Assembly: GCA_012839665.1 (NCBI GenBank)
Contig: DUMX01000103.1
Location: 1 to 14,113, forward strand
From: Gelria sp.
Lineage (GTDB): Bacteria; Bacillota; Syntrophomonadia; Syntrophomonadales; Syntrophomonadaceae
DNA length: 14,113 nucleotides
Reading direction: 5' to 3'
The translations under genes and the position numbers were made by a program. The notes beneath the pieces were generated by a model. The model worked only from the letters and a program-made list of their open reading frames with translations, did no database searches and was not told where the DNA came from. Positions 7,991 to 14,113 of this stretch are shown here, one piece after another. Numbering within the stretch: position 1 is the first letter of the stretch; every line of letters starts with the position of its first letter.

Positions 7991-9451
7991 GTGGAATTAC
8001 ATGAACTTGGCTTACGCGATTTGCAGAATAAATTAAATCAAAAAGAAGTTTCAGTTCAAGAGATAGTTAAGTCCATATTTAAGCGTATTCACGAAGTAGA
8101 TGATAAAGTTAAGTCCTTTATTACCCTGGATGAAGAAAATGCTCTTAAAAAAGCTGCCCATCTACAAGATAGTAGGAAAGGGCAAATAGCAGGGTTACCC
8201 TTTGCCCTGAAGGACGTTTTCTGTACCCGGGGTTTAAGAACTACCTGTGCTTCCCGGATGCTGGAGGATTTTGTACCAATTTATGATGCTACTGCAGTTT
8301 CCAGGCTTAACAGCGAACAAGGTATTCTGGTGGGCAAATTAAATATGGATGAATTTGCCATGGGGTCCTCCACTGAACTTTCAGTCTTCTTCCCTACTCG
8401 TAACCCCTGGGACTTAGAAAGGGTTCCAGGTGGCTCATCAGGTGGCTGTGCAGCAGCAGTTGCTGCCGGAGAAGTGCCGATAGCTTTAGGTTCAGATACT
8501 GGCGGTTCTATTCGCCAACCAGCTGCATTCTGCGGTGTGGTTGGATTTAAACCTTCCTATGGTAGAGTCTCGCGCTGGGGCGTAGTTGCATGTACATCGT
8601 CTATGGACCAGGCCGGGGTTATTGCCCGGAAGGTAGAAGACTGTGCCTTGATTATGAATATCATAGCTGGTCATGATCCCCTGGATGCTACCAGTGTTAA
8701 TATAGAAGTTCCCGATTATACATCTTTTCTTAACCCGGATATTCGAGGCCTGAAAATAGCTTATCCGGGCGAGTACTTTCAACAAGCGGGCGTGGACAAA
8801 CAGGTAAAAGACCTGGTCTTTAAGGCTTTGAAAAAATACGAAGAATTGGGAGCCATAATCGAAGAAGTATCTTTACCTCATACCAGATACGCTCTCCCGG
8901 CTTACTGTATTATTAGCCCTGCTGAGGCCAGTACCAACCTGGCTTGTTATGATGGAGTCCGTTTCGGCCTGCGCGATTATGAAGCTGATAATGTACTGGA
9001 TATGTATTGTAACAGCCGTAGTGCAGGTTTTGGAGATGAAGTCAAACGCAGGATTATGCTGGGTACTTATGTACTAAGTTCCGGAAACTATGAAAAATAT
9101 TATCTAAAAGCTATGCAGGTAAGGCGCTTAATTAAAAATGATTTTGATAAAATTTTTAAAGAGTATGATTTGATTATTACACCTACCACACCTACTACCG
9201 CCTTTAAACTGGGAGCAGAGATTGATAATCCTCTGACCCTATATGGGAATGATATTTTCACAGTTCCGGTAAACCTGGCTGGGTTACCAGCTATATCCAT
9301 TCCCTGCGGTTTTAGTGATGGTCTGCCGGTAGGGATGCAGATAATTGGTCCGACCTTTGCTGAAGGTAGGGTGTTAAACGCTGCTTATGCTTTTGAACAA
9401 AATACCGAATACCACAAAAACAAACCTGCCCTCGGAGGTGAGCCTATATGA
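7991..9451 (+). CDS. gatA: Asp/Glu-tRNA amidotransferase subunit A (GatA, glutaminase)
   Basis: Amidase-signature subunit that hydrolyses glutamine and channels the ammonia to GatB. The catalytic triad is present: Lys74 in FALKDVF, the cis-Ser S149 in PGGSSGGCAAAVAAG, and the nucleophile S173 in GSDTGGSIRQPAAFCG. Spacing between these three residues equals that in characterised GatA proteins. At 486 residues it is full length. The start is GTG, with AGGAGGT (7976-7982) 8 nt upstream overlapping the gatC stop. Its own stop overlaps the gatB start (ATGA), a standard coupling signal for equal production of the subunits. Other amidases share the signature, but the gatC and gatB neighbours settle the call. 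Confidence 0.97.
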   Translation: MELHELGLRDLQNKLNQKEVSVQEIVKSIFKRIHEVDDKVKSFITLDEENALKKAAHLQDSRKGQIAGLPFALKDVFCTRGLRTTCASRMLEDFVPIYDATAVSRLNSEQGILVGKLNMDEFAMGSSTELSVFFPTRNPWDLERVPGGSSGGCAAAVAAGEVPIALGSDTGGSIRQPAAFCGVVGFKPSYGRVSRWGVVACTSSMDQAGVIARKVEDCALIMNIIAGHDPLDATSVNIEVPDYTSFLNPDIRGLKIAYPGEYFQQAGVDKQVKDLVFKALKKYEELGAIIEEVSLPHTRYALPAYCIISPAEASTNLACYDGVRFGLRDYEADNVLDMYCNSRSAGFGDEVKRRIMLGTYVLSSGNYEKYYLKAMQVRRLIKNDFDKIFKEYDLIITPTTPTTAFKLGAEIDNPLTLYGNDIFTVPVNLAGLPAISIPCGFSDGLPVGMQIIGPTFAEGRVLNAAYAFEQNTEYHKNKPALGGEPI

Positions 9452-10896
9452 ACGAAGATTACGAAGTAGTAGTCGGTTTGGAAGTACATGCCGAGTTAAA
9501 AACCCAGAGTAAAATATTTTGTTCCTGTTCTACTGCCTTTGGGTCCGAACCTAATACTCAGATTTGTCCCGGCTGTGCTGGTTTTCCCGGAATGTTACCC
9601 GTTTTAAATAAACAGGTAGTAGAAATAGCAATCAAGGCTGGCCTGGCTCTTAATTGTGAAATAGCAGAAGTATGCAGATTTGATCGTAAAAACTATTTCT
9701 ATCCGGATTTACCCAAGGCCTATCAGATATCCCAATTAGATTTGCCTATTTGCCAGAATGGTTATCTGGAAATTGATCTGGATGGGCAGAAGAAACGGAT
9801 TGGCATAACCCGGGCTCATATGGAAGAAGATGCGGGTAAATTAATACATCAGGGTGATATTACCAGTGCCCCCTTTTCTCTGGTTGATTTAAATCGTTGC
9901 GGGACGCCGCTTCTGGAAATAGTTTCTGAACCAGATATAAGGAGTGCAGCGGAAGCTAGAGCTTATATGGAGAAACTGCGTTCTATTTTGCTGTTTACCG
10001 GCGTTTCTACCGGTAAGATGGAAGAAGGTTCACTTCGTTGTGATGCTAATATATCGGTACGTCCCCGAGGTGAAAAAGAACTGGGAATTCGTAGCGAGAT
10101 AAAGAACCTGAACTCATTCCGGGCTTTGGAGAGAGCTATTGAATACGAAGCTAATAGACATATTGAAGCTATAGAAGATGGGGAAAAGATTATCCAGGAA
10201 ACCAGGACCTGGGATGAAGAAAAACAAATGACCTTGAGTATGCGCAGCAAGGAGGAGGCCGACGATTATCGTTATTTCCCGGACCCTAATTTACCTCCGG
10301 TTAAGATTGACCGCGAATGGGTGGAGAAAATCAGGGCTACACTTCCAGAATTACCCGACCAGGCGCAGTTAAGATTAGTAGAGGAAGATGGTCTGCCTCC
10401 CTATGATGCAACTATTTTAACCCTTACTCCGGAATTTCTAGCCTACTTTGATGATTGCCGAGCCCATTACCATGATGCCAAGATTATATCCAACTGGATG
10501 ATGGGAGAATTAAGTAAACATTTGAATCAAAATAATATAGAAATTAATGATTGTAAAATTAAACCAACAGCACTGGCAAGAATGTTAAACCTTATAGATG
10601 AAGGTACTATTAGTGGTAAAATGGCTAAAAGAGTTTTTGAAGAGATGTTTGACACTGGTAAAGAACCAGATGTAATTATTAAAGAAAAGGGTATGGTTCA
10701 AATTTCTGACGAATCTACTCTACTAAAAATTATCGAAGAGGTTATGACTGCTAACGCCGGGGTAGTTGAAGATTACCGCAGCGGTAAGAAAAAAGCTTTG
10801 GGATTCCTGGTAGGTCAGGTAATGAAAGCTACCAGAGGGCAGGCCAATCCGGCCATTGTGAACAAGCTATTAGCGGAACGCTTAAAGGGGGATTGA
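9448..10896 (+). CDS. gatB: Asp/Glu-tRNA amidotransferase subunit B (GatB, kinase/transamidase)
   Basis: Phosphorylates the side-chain carboxylate of the misacylated Asp/Glu-tRNA and transfers ammonia from GatA. The N-terminal signature is clear: VVGLEVHAELKTQSKIFC, then a CxC...CxxC metal site (C25, C27, C40, C43) and the family-typical RKNYFYPDLPKAYQISQ. HMEEDAGKLIH and the long CGTPLLEIVSEPD block follow. The C-terminal half carries the helical and YqeY-like tail (about residues 330-482) that recognises the tRNA D-loop and 3' end. At 482 residues it is normal. The ATG overlaps the gatA stop, with GGAGGTG (9434-9440) 7 nt upstream. A gatCAB operon implies that this organism makes Gln-tRNA, Asn-tRNA or both indirectly; which one cannot be told from this window. 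Confidence 0.97.
   Translation: MNEDYEVVVGLEVHAELKTQSKIFCSCSTAFGSEPNTQICPGCAGFPGMLPVLNKQVVEIAIKAGLALNCEIAEVCRFDRKNYFYPDLPKAYQISQLDLPICQNGYLEIDLDGQKKRIGITRAHMEEDAGKLIHQGDITSAPFSLVDLNRCGTPLLEIVSEPDIRSAAEARAYMEKLRSILLFTGVSTGKMEEGSLRCDANISVRPRGEKELGIRSEIKNLNSFRALERAIEYEANRHIEAIEDGEKIIQETRTWDEEKQMTLSMRSKEEADDYRYFPDPNLPPVKIDREWVEKIRATLPELPDQAQLRLVEEDGLPPYDATILTLTPEFLAYFDDCRAHYHDAKIISNWMMGELSKHLNQNNIEINDCKIKPTALARMLNLIDEGTISGKMAKRVFEEMFDTGKEPDVIIKEKGMVQISDESTLLKIIEEVMTANAGVVEDYRSGKKKALGFLVGQVMKATRGQANPAIVNKLLAERLKGD
10884..10891 (+). promoter_or_regulatory. Ribosome binding site that decides the acyltransferase start
   Basis: AAAGGGGG lies inside the last codons of gatB. It is 1 nt from a TTG at 10893, 7 nt from a TTG at 10899 and 13 nt from the ATG at 10905. 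The TTG at 10899 has the best spacing. The two others stay possible, and the choice alters only the first four residues. Confidence 0.5.
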
Positions 10897-10898
10897 TT

Positions 10899-12074
10899 TT
10901 GGAAATGAATGTAGACGGCATTGCTAAAGATTGGTTTAAGGAAAAAGGTGCCCAGGTTTATATAGTTGATACAACTCTTCGAGACGGGGAGCAGACTGCC
11001 GGGGTAGTATTTACCAATCAGGAAAAGGTTCAGATTGCCCGTTACCTGGATAAAATAGGAGTTGACCAGATTGAAGCTGGAATTCCGGTAATGGGAGGGT
11101 TTGAAAAGGATTGCATTAAAGAAATAGTTAGTCTGGGCTTAAAATCCAGTATAATGGCATGGAATCGTGCCGTTGTTTCAGATATAGAGCAATCAATTTG
11201 TTGTGGGGTAGATGCGGTGGCTATATCCATATCTACCTCGGATATTCATATTGAACATAAGCTGCAGACTACCCGTCAGGATGTGTTAAAGCGCATGGCT
11301 GATGCAGTTAAATTTGCCAAGGATAATCAGCTATATGTATCAGTAAATGCCGAAGACGCTTCTCGTTCTGATATTGACTATTTAACCGAATTTGCGCTGA
11401 CGGCTAAACGTGCCGGTGCTGACCGCCTACGTTTCTGTGATACGGTAGGGACCCTGGACCCGCTTAAAACTTATCGCTATATCAGTACCCTGATAAGTGC
11501 GGTAGGGTTGGATATTGAAATGCACACCCATAACGATTTTGGTATGGCTACAGCCAATGCCCTGGCGGGCGTATATGCAGGAGCCAATTATGTTGGGGTA
11601 ACCATTAACGGCCTGGGAGAAAGGGCAGGCAATGCCTGTTTACAGGAAGTTATTATGGGTATGAAATATTTGATGAATCTGGATTTATCTTATAATACCC
11701 CCCTGTTTCGGGAAGTAGCAGAATATGTGGCCCGGGCTTCGGGGCGGGAGTTACCTGTAAGTAAACCTATCGTAGGCTCCAATATTTTTGCCCATGAATC
11801 CGGGATACATGGGGATGGGGTGCTAAAAAACCCCTTGACCTACGAAGTTTTCAGTCCTGAAGAAGTTGGATTGGAAAGACAGATTGTTATAGGCAAACAT
11901 TCAGGTTCGGCTGCAGTACGTTCCAAATTTACCCGTGAATATGGGATAAATCTGGGCGAAAAGGAAGCCCAGGACGTACTGGCTCGGGTGCGCCAGATGT
12001 CGATAGATAAAAAGCGTTCCCTTTTTGATAAGGAACTGATGTATGTATATGAAGAATATATGAAGGGGAAGTAA
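10899..12074 (+). CDS. DRE-TIM acyltransferase: homocitrate synthase (NifV-like) or Re-citrate synthase
   Basis: Condenses acetyl-CoA with a 2-oxo acid in the LeuA/NifV/HCS family. The motif DTTLRDGEQ (D24, R28, D29 from the chosen start) opens the TIM barrel. The metal ligands HTH (H209, H211) and GLGERAGN (238-245) follow, then SNIFAHESGIHGDG and GKHSG of the lid/subdomain region. At about 391 residues it lacks the C-terminal leucine-binding domain of LeuA (about 500-560 residues), so it is not a normal isopropylmalate synthase. The style is NifV-like, but Re-citrate synthases belong to the same family and are often mislabelled homocitrate synthase. The downstream aconitase-type subunits fit both readings. 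It starts 2 nt after gatB with no promoter between, so it may be read through from gatCAB. Family is certain, substrate is not. Confidence 0.85.
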   Translation: MEMNVDGIAKDWFKEKGAQVYIVDTTLRDGEQTAGVVFTNQEKVQIARYLDKIGVDQIEAGIPVMGGFEKDCIKEIVSLGLKSSIMAWNRAVVSDIEQSICCGVDAVAISISTSDIHIEHKLQTTRQDVLKRMADAVKFAKDNQLYVSVNAEDASRSDIDYLTEFALTAKRAGADRLRFCDTVGTLDPLKTYRYISTLISAVGLDIEMHTHNDFGMATANALAGVYAGANYVGVTINGLGERAGNACLQEVIMGMKYLMNLDLSYNTPLFREVAEYVARASGRELPVSKPIVGSNIFAHESGIHGDGVLKNPLTYEVFSPEEVGLERQIVIGKHSGSAAVRSKFTREYGINLGEKEAQDVLARVRQMSIDKKRSLFDKELMYVYEEYMKGK

Positions 12075-12105
12075 TTAAGAATTAAGAATTGAGAATTAAG
12101 AATTA
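12073..12105. repeat. Tandem 7-bp AATTAAG array, about 4.7 copies
   Basis: Units AATTAAG, AATTAAG, AATTGAG, AATTAAG and a partial AATTA run head to tail. The first A-A is the end of the TAA stop of the preceding gene. A second array of the same unit lies at 13466-13493, also starting in a stop codon. The function is unknown. Confidence 0.85.
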
Positions 12106-12111
12106 TTGTTG

Positions 12112-12182
12112 TCCGGCACTCAGCGGTGGTAAATTGCCATTAACCTGAGTGCAGTCCGGGCTAAGTGCCGGATTTCTTATTT
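12112..12182 (+). terminator. Candidate attenuator / intrinsic terminator leader before the dehydratase genes
   Basis: TCCGGCACT (12112-12120) is perfectly complementary to AGTGCCGGA (12164-12172), which is followed at once by the T-rich TTTCTTATTT (12173-12182). The same 5' strand extended to GCACTCAG (12116-12123) is perfectly complementary to CTGAGTGC (12145-12152), so the full 9-bp stem and the 8-bp stem exclude each other. A small hairpin TCCGG (12155-12159) with CCGGA (12168-12172) can form when the 5' strand is taken. Alternatively a 5-bp outer and a 7-bp inner stem can stack. No convincing promoter lies between this structure and the next start at 12211. It may therefore be a regulated terminator on read-through transcripts or a processing/stability hairpin. 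Folding energies were not computed. Confidence 0.5.
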
Positions 12183-12210
12183 CAACATTATTGAAGGGAG
12201 AAGTAAAGCA

Positions 12211-13467
12211 TTGGGGAAGACAATAGCTGAGAAAATTTTAAGCAGGAAGAGTGGCCAGGATGTCAGGTCCGGTGATATAGTTATTGCCGATTTAGATTTC
12301 ATTATGGGGCAGGATGGGACTTCTCCCCTGGCTATAAAGGCTTTTTCAGAAATGCAGGCTACCAAAGTTTTTGACCCTTCCCGGGTAGCTATGGTAATTG
12401 ACCACAGTGCTCCCAGTCCCTTGGAGGGGGTATCTGAGCTGCACCAGCAAATGCGAGTTTTTGCTGGAGAGCAGGGAATTAATTTCTATGATATAGGTGA
12501 TGGTGTTTGTCATCAGCTTATGCCGGAACAAGGTCATGTAGTTCCCGGAGACCTGGTGATTGGGGCGGATTCTCATACCTGTACTTATGGAGCGATAAAC
12601 GTTTTTTCCACCGGAGTGGGCTCTACTGATTTGGCGGCTGGTTTGATTGCCGGAAAACTGTGGTTTAAGGTACCGGAGACATTTAAATTCATATTAAATG
12701 GAACCCTGCCCGCAGGTGTATTTTCCAAAGACTTAATTCTTTATTTAATTGGAGATGTAACTGCTGATGGAGCTACCTATATGGCAGCAGAATACGTAGG
12801 TGAGGCTATTGAAGCTTTATCGATAGAAGGGCGATTTACCATCAGCAATATGGCTATAGAGATGGGAGCAAAATGTGGGTTAATGCAAGCTGACCAGAAG
12901 ACGGTGGAATGGGTTAAAGTTCATAGCCAGAAAGAAACGCATATTACTAATCCAGACCCGGATGCGGTATATGCTAAAGTTAAGGAATATGATGTTTCTA
13001 ACCTGGAACCGCAGGTAGCCCGGCCCCACACTGTGGATAATGTTGCACCGATAAGTCAGGTGGCTGGCACTCCGGTCCAGCAGGGGGTTATAGGTACCTG
13101 TACTAACGGGCGCATAGAAGACCTGCGTAATGCGGCGCGCATTTTAAAAGGTCGTAAAATAAACAAGGATACCCGATTAATTGTAGCCCCGGCTTCCCGG
13201 CAGATAATGCTGCAAGCTATGCGTGAAGGTTTGCTGCAAATATTTGTTGAAGCTGGTGCAGCCGTAGTAACACCAGGTTGCGGTCCCTGTGTCGGTACTC
13301 ATAATGGCGTACCTTCAGATGGTGAAAACGTTATTTCCACTGCTAATCGCAATTTCAAAGGGCGTATGGGCAACAACCGGGCTTTCGTATACCTGGGTTC
13401 GCCAGCGACCGTAGCAGCTTCAGTCTTACAAGGAAAAATAACCGACCCCAGGGAATACCTACTATAA
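12211..13467 (+). CDS. Aconitase-superfamily dehydratase, large subunit (HacA/LeuC2 type)
   Basis: Large [4Fe-4S] subunit of a two-subunit hydro-lyase that isomerises a hydroxy-tricarboxylate or alkylmalate through a cis-enoic intermediate. Three cluster cysteines are visible: C297 in GTCTNGR, and C357 and C360 in PGCGPCVGTHNG. The active-site motif is GADSHTCTYGA rather than the GDSHTSTHGA of classical bacterial LeuC. This places it with the 418-residue archaeal/clostridial type (LeuC2, homoaconitase and related aconitases). The start is TTG with AAGGGAG (12194-12200) 10 nt upstream; the beginning MGKTIAEKILSRKSG is the usual one for the family. The small subunit follows after 41 bp. Possible substrates are citrate/isocitrate, homocitrate/homoisocitrate or isopropylmalate. 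The partner synthase upstream makes the first two more likely. Family and subunit call are firm, substrate open. Confidence 0.92.
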   Translation: MGKTIAEKILSRKSGQDVRSGDIVIADLDFIMGQDGTSPLAIKAFSEMQATKVFDPSRVAMVIDHSAPSPLEGVSELHQQMRVFAGEQGINFYDIGDGVCHQLMPEQGHVVPGDLVIGADSHTCTYGAINVFSTGVGSTDLAAGLIAGKLWFKVPETFKFILNGTLPAGVFSKDLILYLIGDVTADGATYMAAEYVGEAIEALSIEGRFTISNMAIEMGAKCGLMQADQKTVEWVKVHSQKETHITNPDPDAVYAKVKEYDVSNLEPQVARPHTVDNVAPISQVAGTPVQQGVIGTCTNGRIEDLRNAARILKGRKINKDTRLIVAPASRQIMLQAMREGLLQIFVEAGAAVVTPGCGPCVGTHNGVPSDGENVISTANRNFKGRMGNNRAFVYLGSPATVAASVLQGKITDPREYLL

Positions 13468-13493
13468 TTAAGAATTAAAAATTAAGAATTAGG
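13466..13493. repeat. Tandem 7-bp AATTAAG array, about 4 copies
   Basis: Units AATTAAG, AATTAAA, AATTAAG and AATTAGG run head to tail, starting inside the TAA stop of the large-subunit gene and ending 3 nt before the small-subunit ribosome binding site (AGGAGG, 13497-13502). Its first 14 bases with the stop (TAATTAAGAATTAA) are identical to those at 12072-12085. Here the array has no accompanying GC-rich hairpin. Confidence 0.8.
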
Positions 13494-13508
13494 TTCAGGA
13501 GGAGAATA

Positions 13509-14009
13509 ATGGACTTAAAAGGTAAGGTACACAAATTTGGCGATGACGTTAATACTGATTATATAATCTCCGGGAGGCATAAATTTAAGACTCTGGATAT
13601 GAAAGAGCTGGCCAAATATGTAATGGAGGATTTGGACCCGGATTTTTATTCCAAGGTTGAAAAAGGTGATTTTATTGTTGGAGGTCGTAACTTCGGTTGT
13701 GGTTCCTCCCGTGAACAAGCACCTTTAGCTATTATTAATGCAGACATTAGTGCCGTAATAGCGAAATCTTTTGCCCGCATATTTTATCGCAATTGCATAA
13801 ACACAGGTTTGCCGGTAATTGAATGTGATACTGACCAGATTGACGAAGGGGATGAACTGGAAATAAACCTGGGAGCTGGAGTGCTTCATAACCGGACCAA
13901 AAATATAGATATTAAGATTGCACCACTACCCGGGGTTATGCTGAAAATTCTTTCCGAAGGTGGTCTGGTCGAACATTTTAAAAAACATGGCACCTTTAAC
14001 TTCGATTAA
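13509..14009 (+). CDS. Aconitase-superfamily dehydratase, small subunit (HacB/LeuD type)
   Basis: Swivel-domain subunit that completes the active site of the preceding large subunit. Length is 166 residues, typical of the stand-alone small subunit. The family signatures are NTDYIISGR near the N-terminus and GGRNFGCGSSREQAP (58-72), whose S66-S67-R68 bind the substrate. The loop after the first signature, which in methanogen enzymes carries YLRT in homoaconitase or YLVY-like residues in isopropylmalate isomerase, reads RHKFKTLD (23-30) and appears one residue longer, so neither label can be transferred safely. The ATG is preceded by AGGAGG at 6 nt. It is separated from the large subunit by a 7-bp repeat array but is clearly part of the same unit. 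Likely metabolic role: second step of a 2-oxoglutarate- or 2-oxoadipate-forming route. Confidence 0.92.
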   Translation: MDLKGKVHKFGDDVNTDYIISGRHKFKTLDMKELAKYVMEDLDPDFYSKVEKGDFIVGGRNFGCGSSREQAPLAIINADISAVIAKSFARIFYRNCINTGLPVIECDTDQIDEGDELEINLGAGVLHNRTKNIDIKIAPLPGVMLKILSEGGLVEHFKKHGTFNFD

Positions 14010-14011
14010 AA

Positions 14012-14046
14012 AGTGTCAATAAGAAAATAGACGGGGATTAGACACT
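14012..14046 (+). other. Weak inverted repeat after the small-subunit gene
   Basis: AGTGTC (14012-14017) and GACACT (14041-14046) can form a 6-bp stem, extendable by AAT/ATT with one bulged base, around a loop of about 17-23 nt. It starts 2 nt after the stop. There is no T run behind it, so it is a poor intrinsic terminator. It may be a 3' stability hairpin or chance. Confidence 0.25.
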
Positions 14047-14057
14047 GAATACACTGA

Positions 14058-14087
14058 TTGCTTATGAATGATACTGAATTTTATTAT
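14058..14087 (+). promoter_or_regulatory. Possible promoter for the next gene
   Basis: TTGCTT (14058-14063) and TATTAT (14082-14087) are spaced 18 bp apart. The -10 matches 5 of 6 consensus bases and the -35 matches 3 of 6. The region is AT-rich, so chance is a real possibility. Confidence 0.3.
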
Positions 14088-14103
14088 ATTTTTAAAGGAT
14101 AGC

Positions 14104-14108
14104 GGAGG
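14104..14108 (+). promoter_or_regulatory. Ribosome binding site of a gene starting at or just past the window end
   Basis: GGAGG lies 4 nt before the last base (A, 14113). A start codon at or within a few bases after the edge would have usable spacing. The product cannot be seen; from context an isocitrate/homoisocitrate/isopropylmalate-type dehydrogenase is the natural expectation. Confidence 0.5.
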
Positions 14109-14113
14109 CTTTA

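Noticed and set aside
10893..12074. Leucine-pathway 2-isopropylmalate synthase (leuA)
   Set aside because: The protein lacks the C-terminal regulatory domain and the usual length of LeuA, and its style is closer to NifV. Not fully excluded, since short LeuA-like enzymes exist.
12089..12134. Promoter within the heptad array / leader (TTGAGA at 12089 or TTGTTG at 12106)
   Set aside because: TTGAGA is a good -35, but 17 bp downstream lies TCCGGC. TTGTTG pairs only with GTAAAT, 3 of 6 matches.
12105..12210. T-box riboswitch before the dehydratase genes
   Set aside because: No AGGGTGG-type T-box sequence or specifier-loop architecture is recognisable, and the leader is too short.
12073..13493. 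Heptad arrays as ends of a mobile element carrying the large-subunit gene
   Set aside because: The arrays are simple direct repeats with no terminal inverted repeats or transposase, and the enclosed gene is a normal member of the cluster.

Overview
The window looks like a piece of a Bacillota (Clostridia) chromosome of moderate G+C. It may come from an anaerobe of the Syntrophomonas type; this is an inference from gene order, gene content and protein style, not a database result. All genes are on the + strand and tightly packed. The support is the pcrA-ligA pair, the gatCAB operon, strong GGAGG-type ribosome binding sites, frequent TTG/GTG starts and a large multi-PAS c-di-GMP protein.

Layout. 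(1) 1-3296: the 3' part of a very long sensor gene with five complete PAS modules, a sixth cut by the window edge, then GGDEF and HD-GYP domains. Its true start lies before the window. (2) 3297-3513: an AT-rich gap with a candidate extended -10 promoter and a 16-bp palindrome. (3) 3514-7620: pcrA (UvrD-family helicase) and ligA (NAD-dependent DNA ligase), a repair/replication pair. (4) 7621-7692: a short gap with a good extended -10 promoter. (5) 7693-10896: gatC, gatA and gatB, the tRNA-dependent amidotransferase. (6) 10899-14009: a short DRE-TIM acyltransferase (NifV / homocitrate synthase / Re-citrate synthase type), then the large and small subunits of an aconitase-superfamily dehydratase. 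(7) 14010-14113: a gap ending in a ribosome binding site for a gene just past the window.

How the genes work together. Blocks 3 and 5 are housekeeping. Block 6 encodes two consecutive steps: condensation of acetyl-CoA with a 2-oxo acid, then dehydration/rehydration of the product. The substrate is not settled by sequence. Citrate (2-oxoglutarate/glutamate synthesis through a Re-type synthase), homocitrate (aminoadipate or cofactor route) and isopropylmalate/citramalate-type chemistry are the alternatives. A dehydrogenase of the isocitrate/isopropylmalate family would be the natural next gene.

The most unusual non-coding structure is around the dehydratase genes. Two tandem arrays of a 7-bp AATTAAG unit each begin inside the stop codon of the preceding gene. 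The first is followed by a leader with mutually exclusive stems ending in a T-rich tract, which has the geometry of a transcription attenuator. No mobile element, CRISPR array, tRNA or rRNA was seen.
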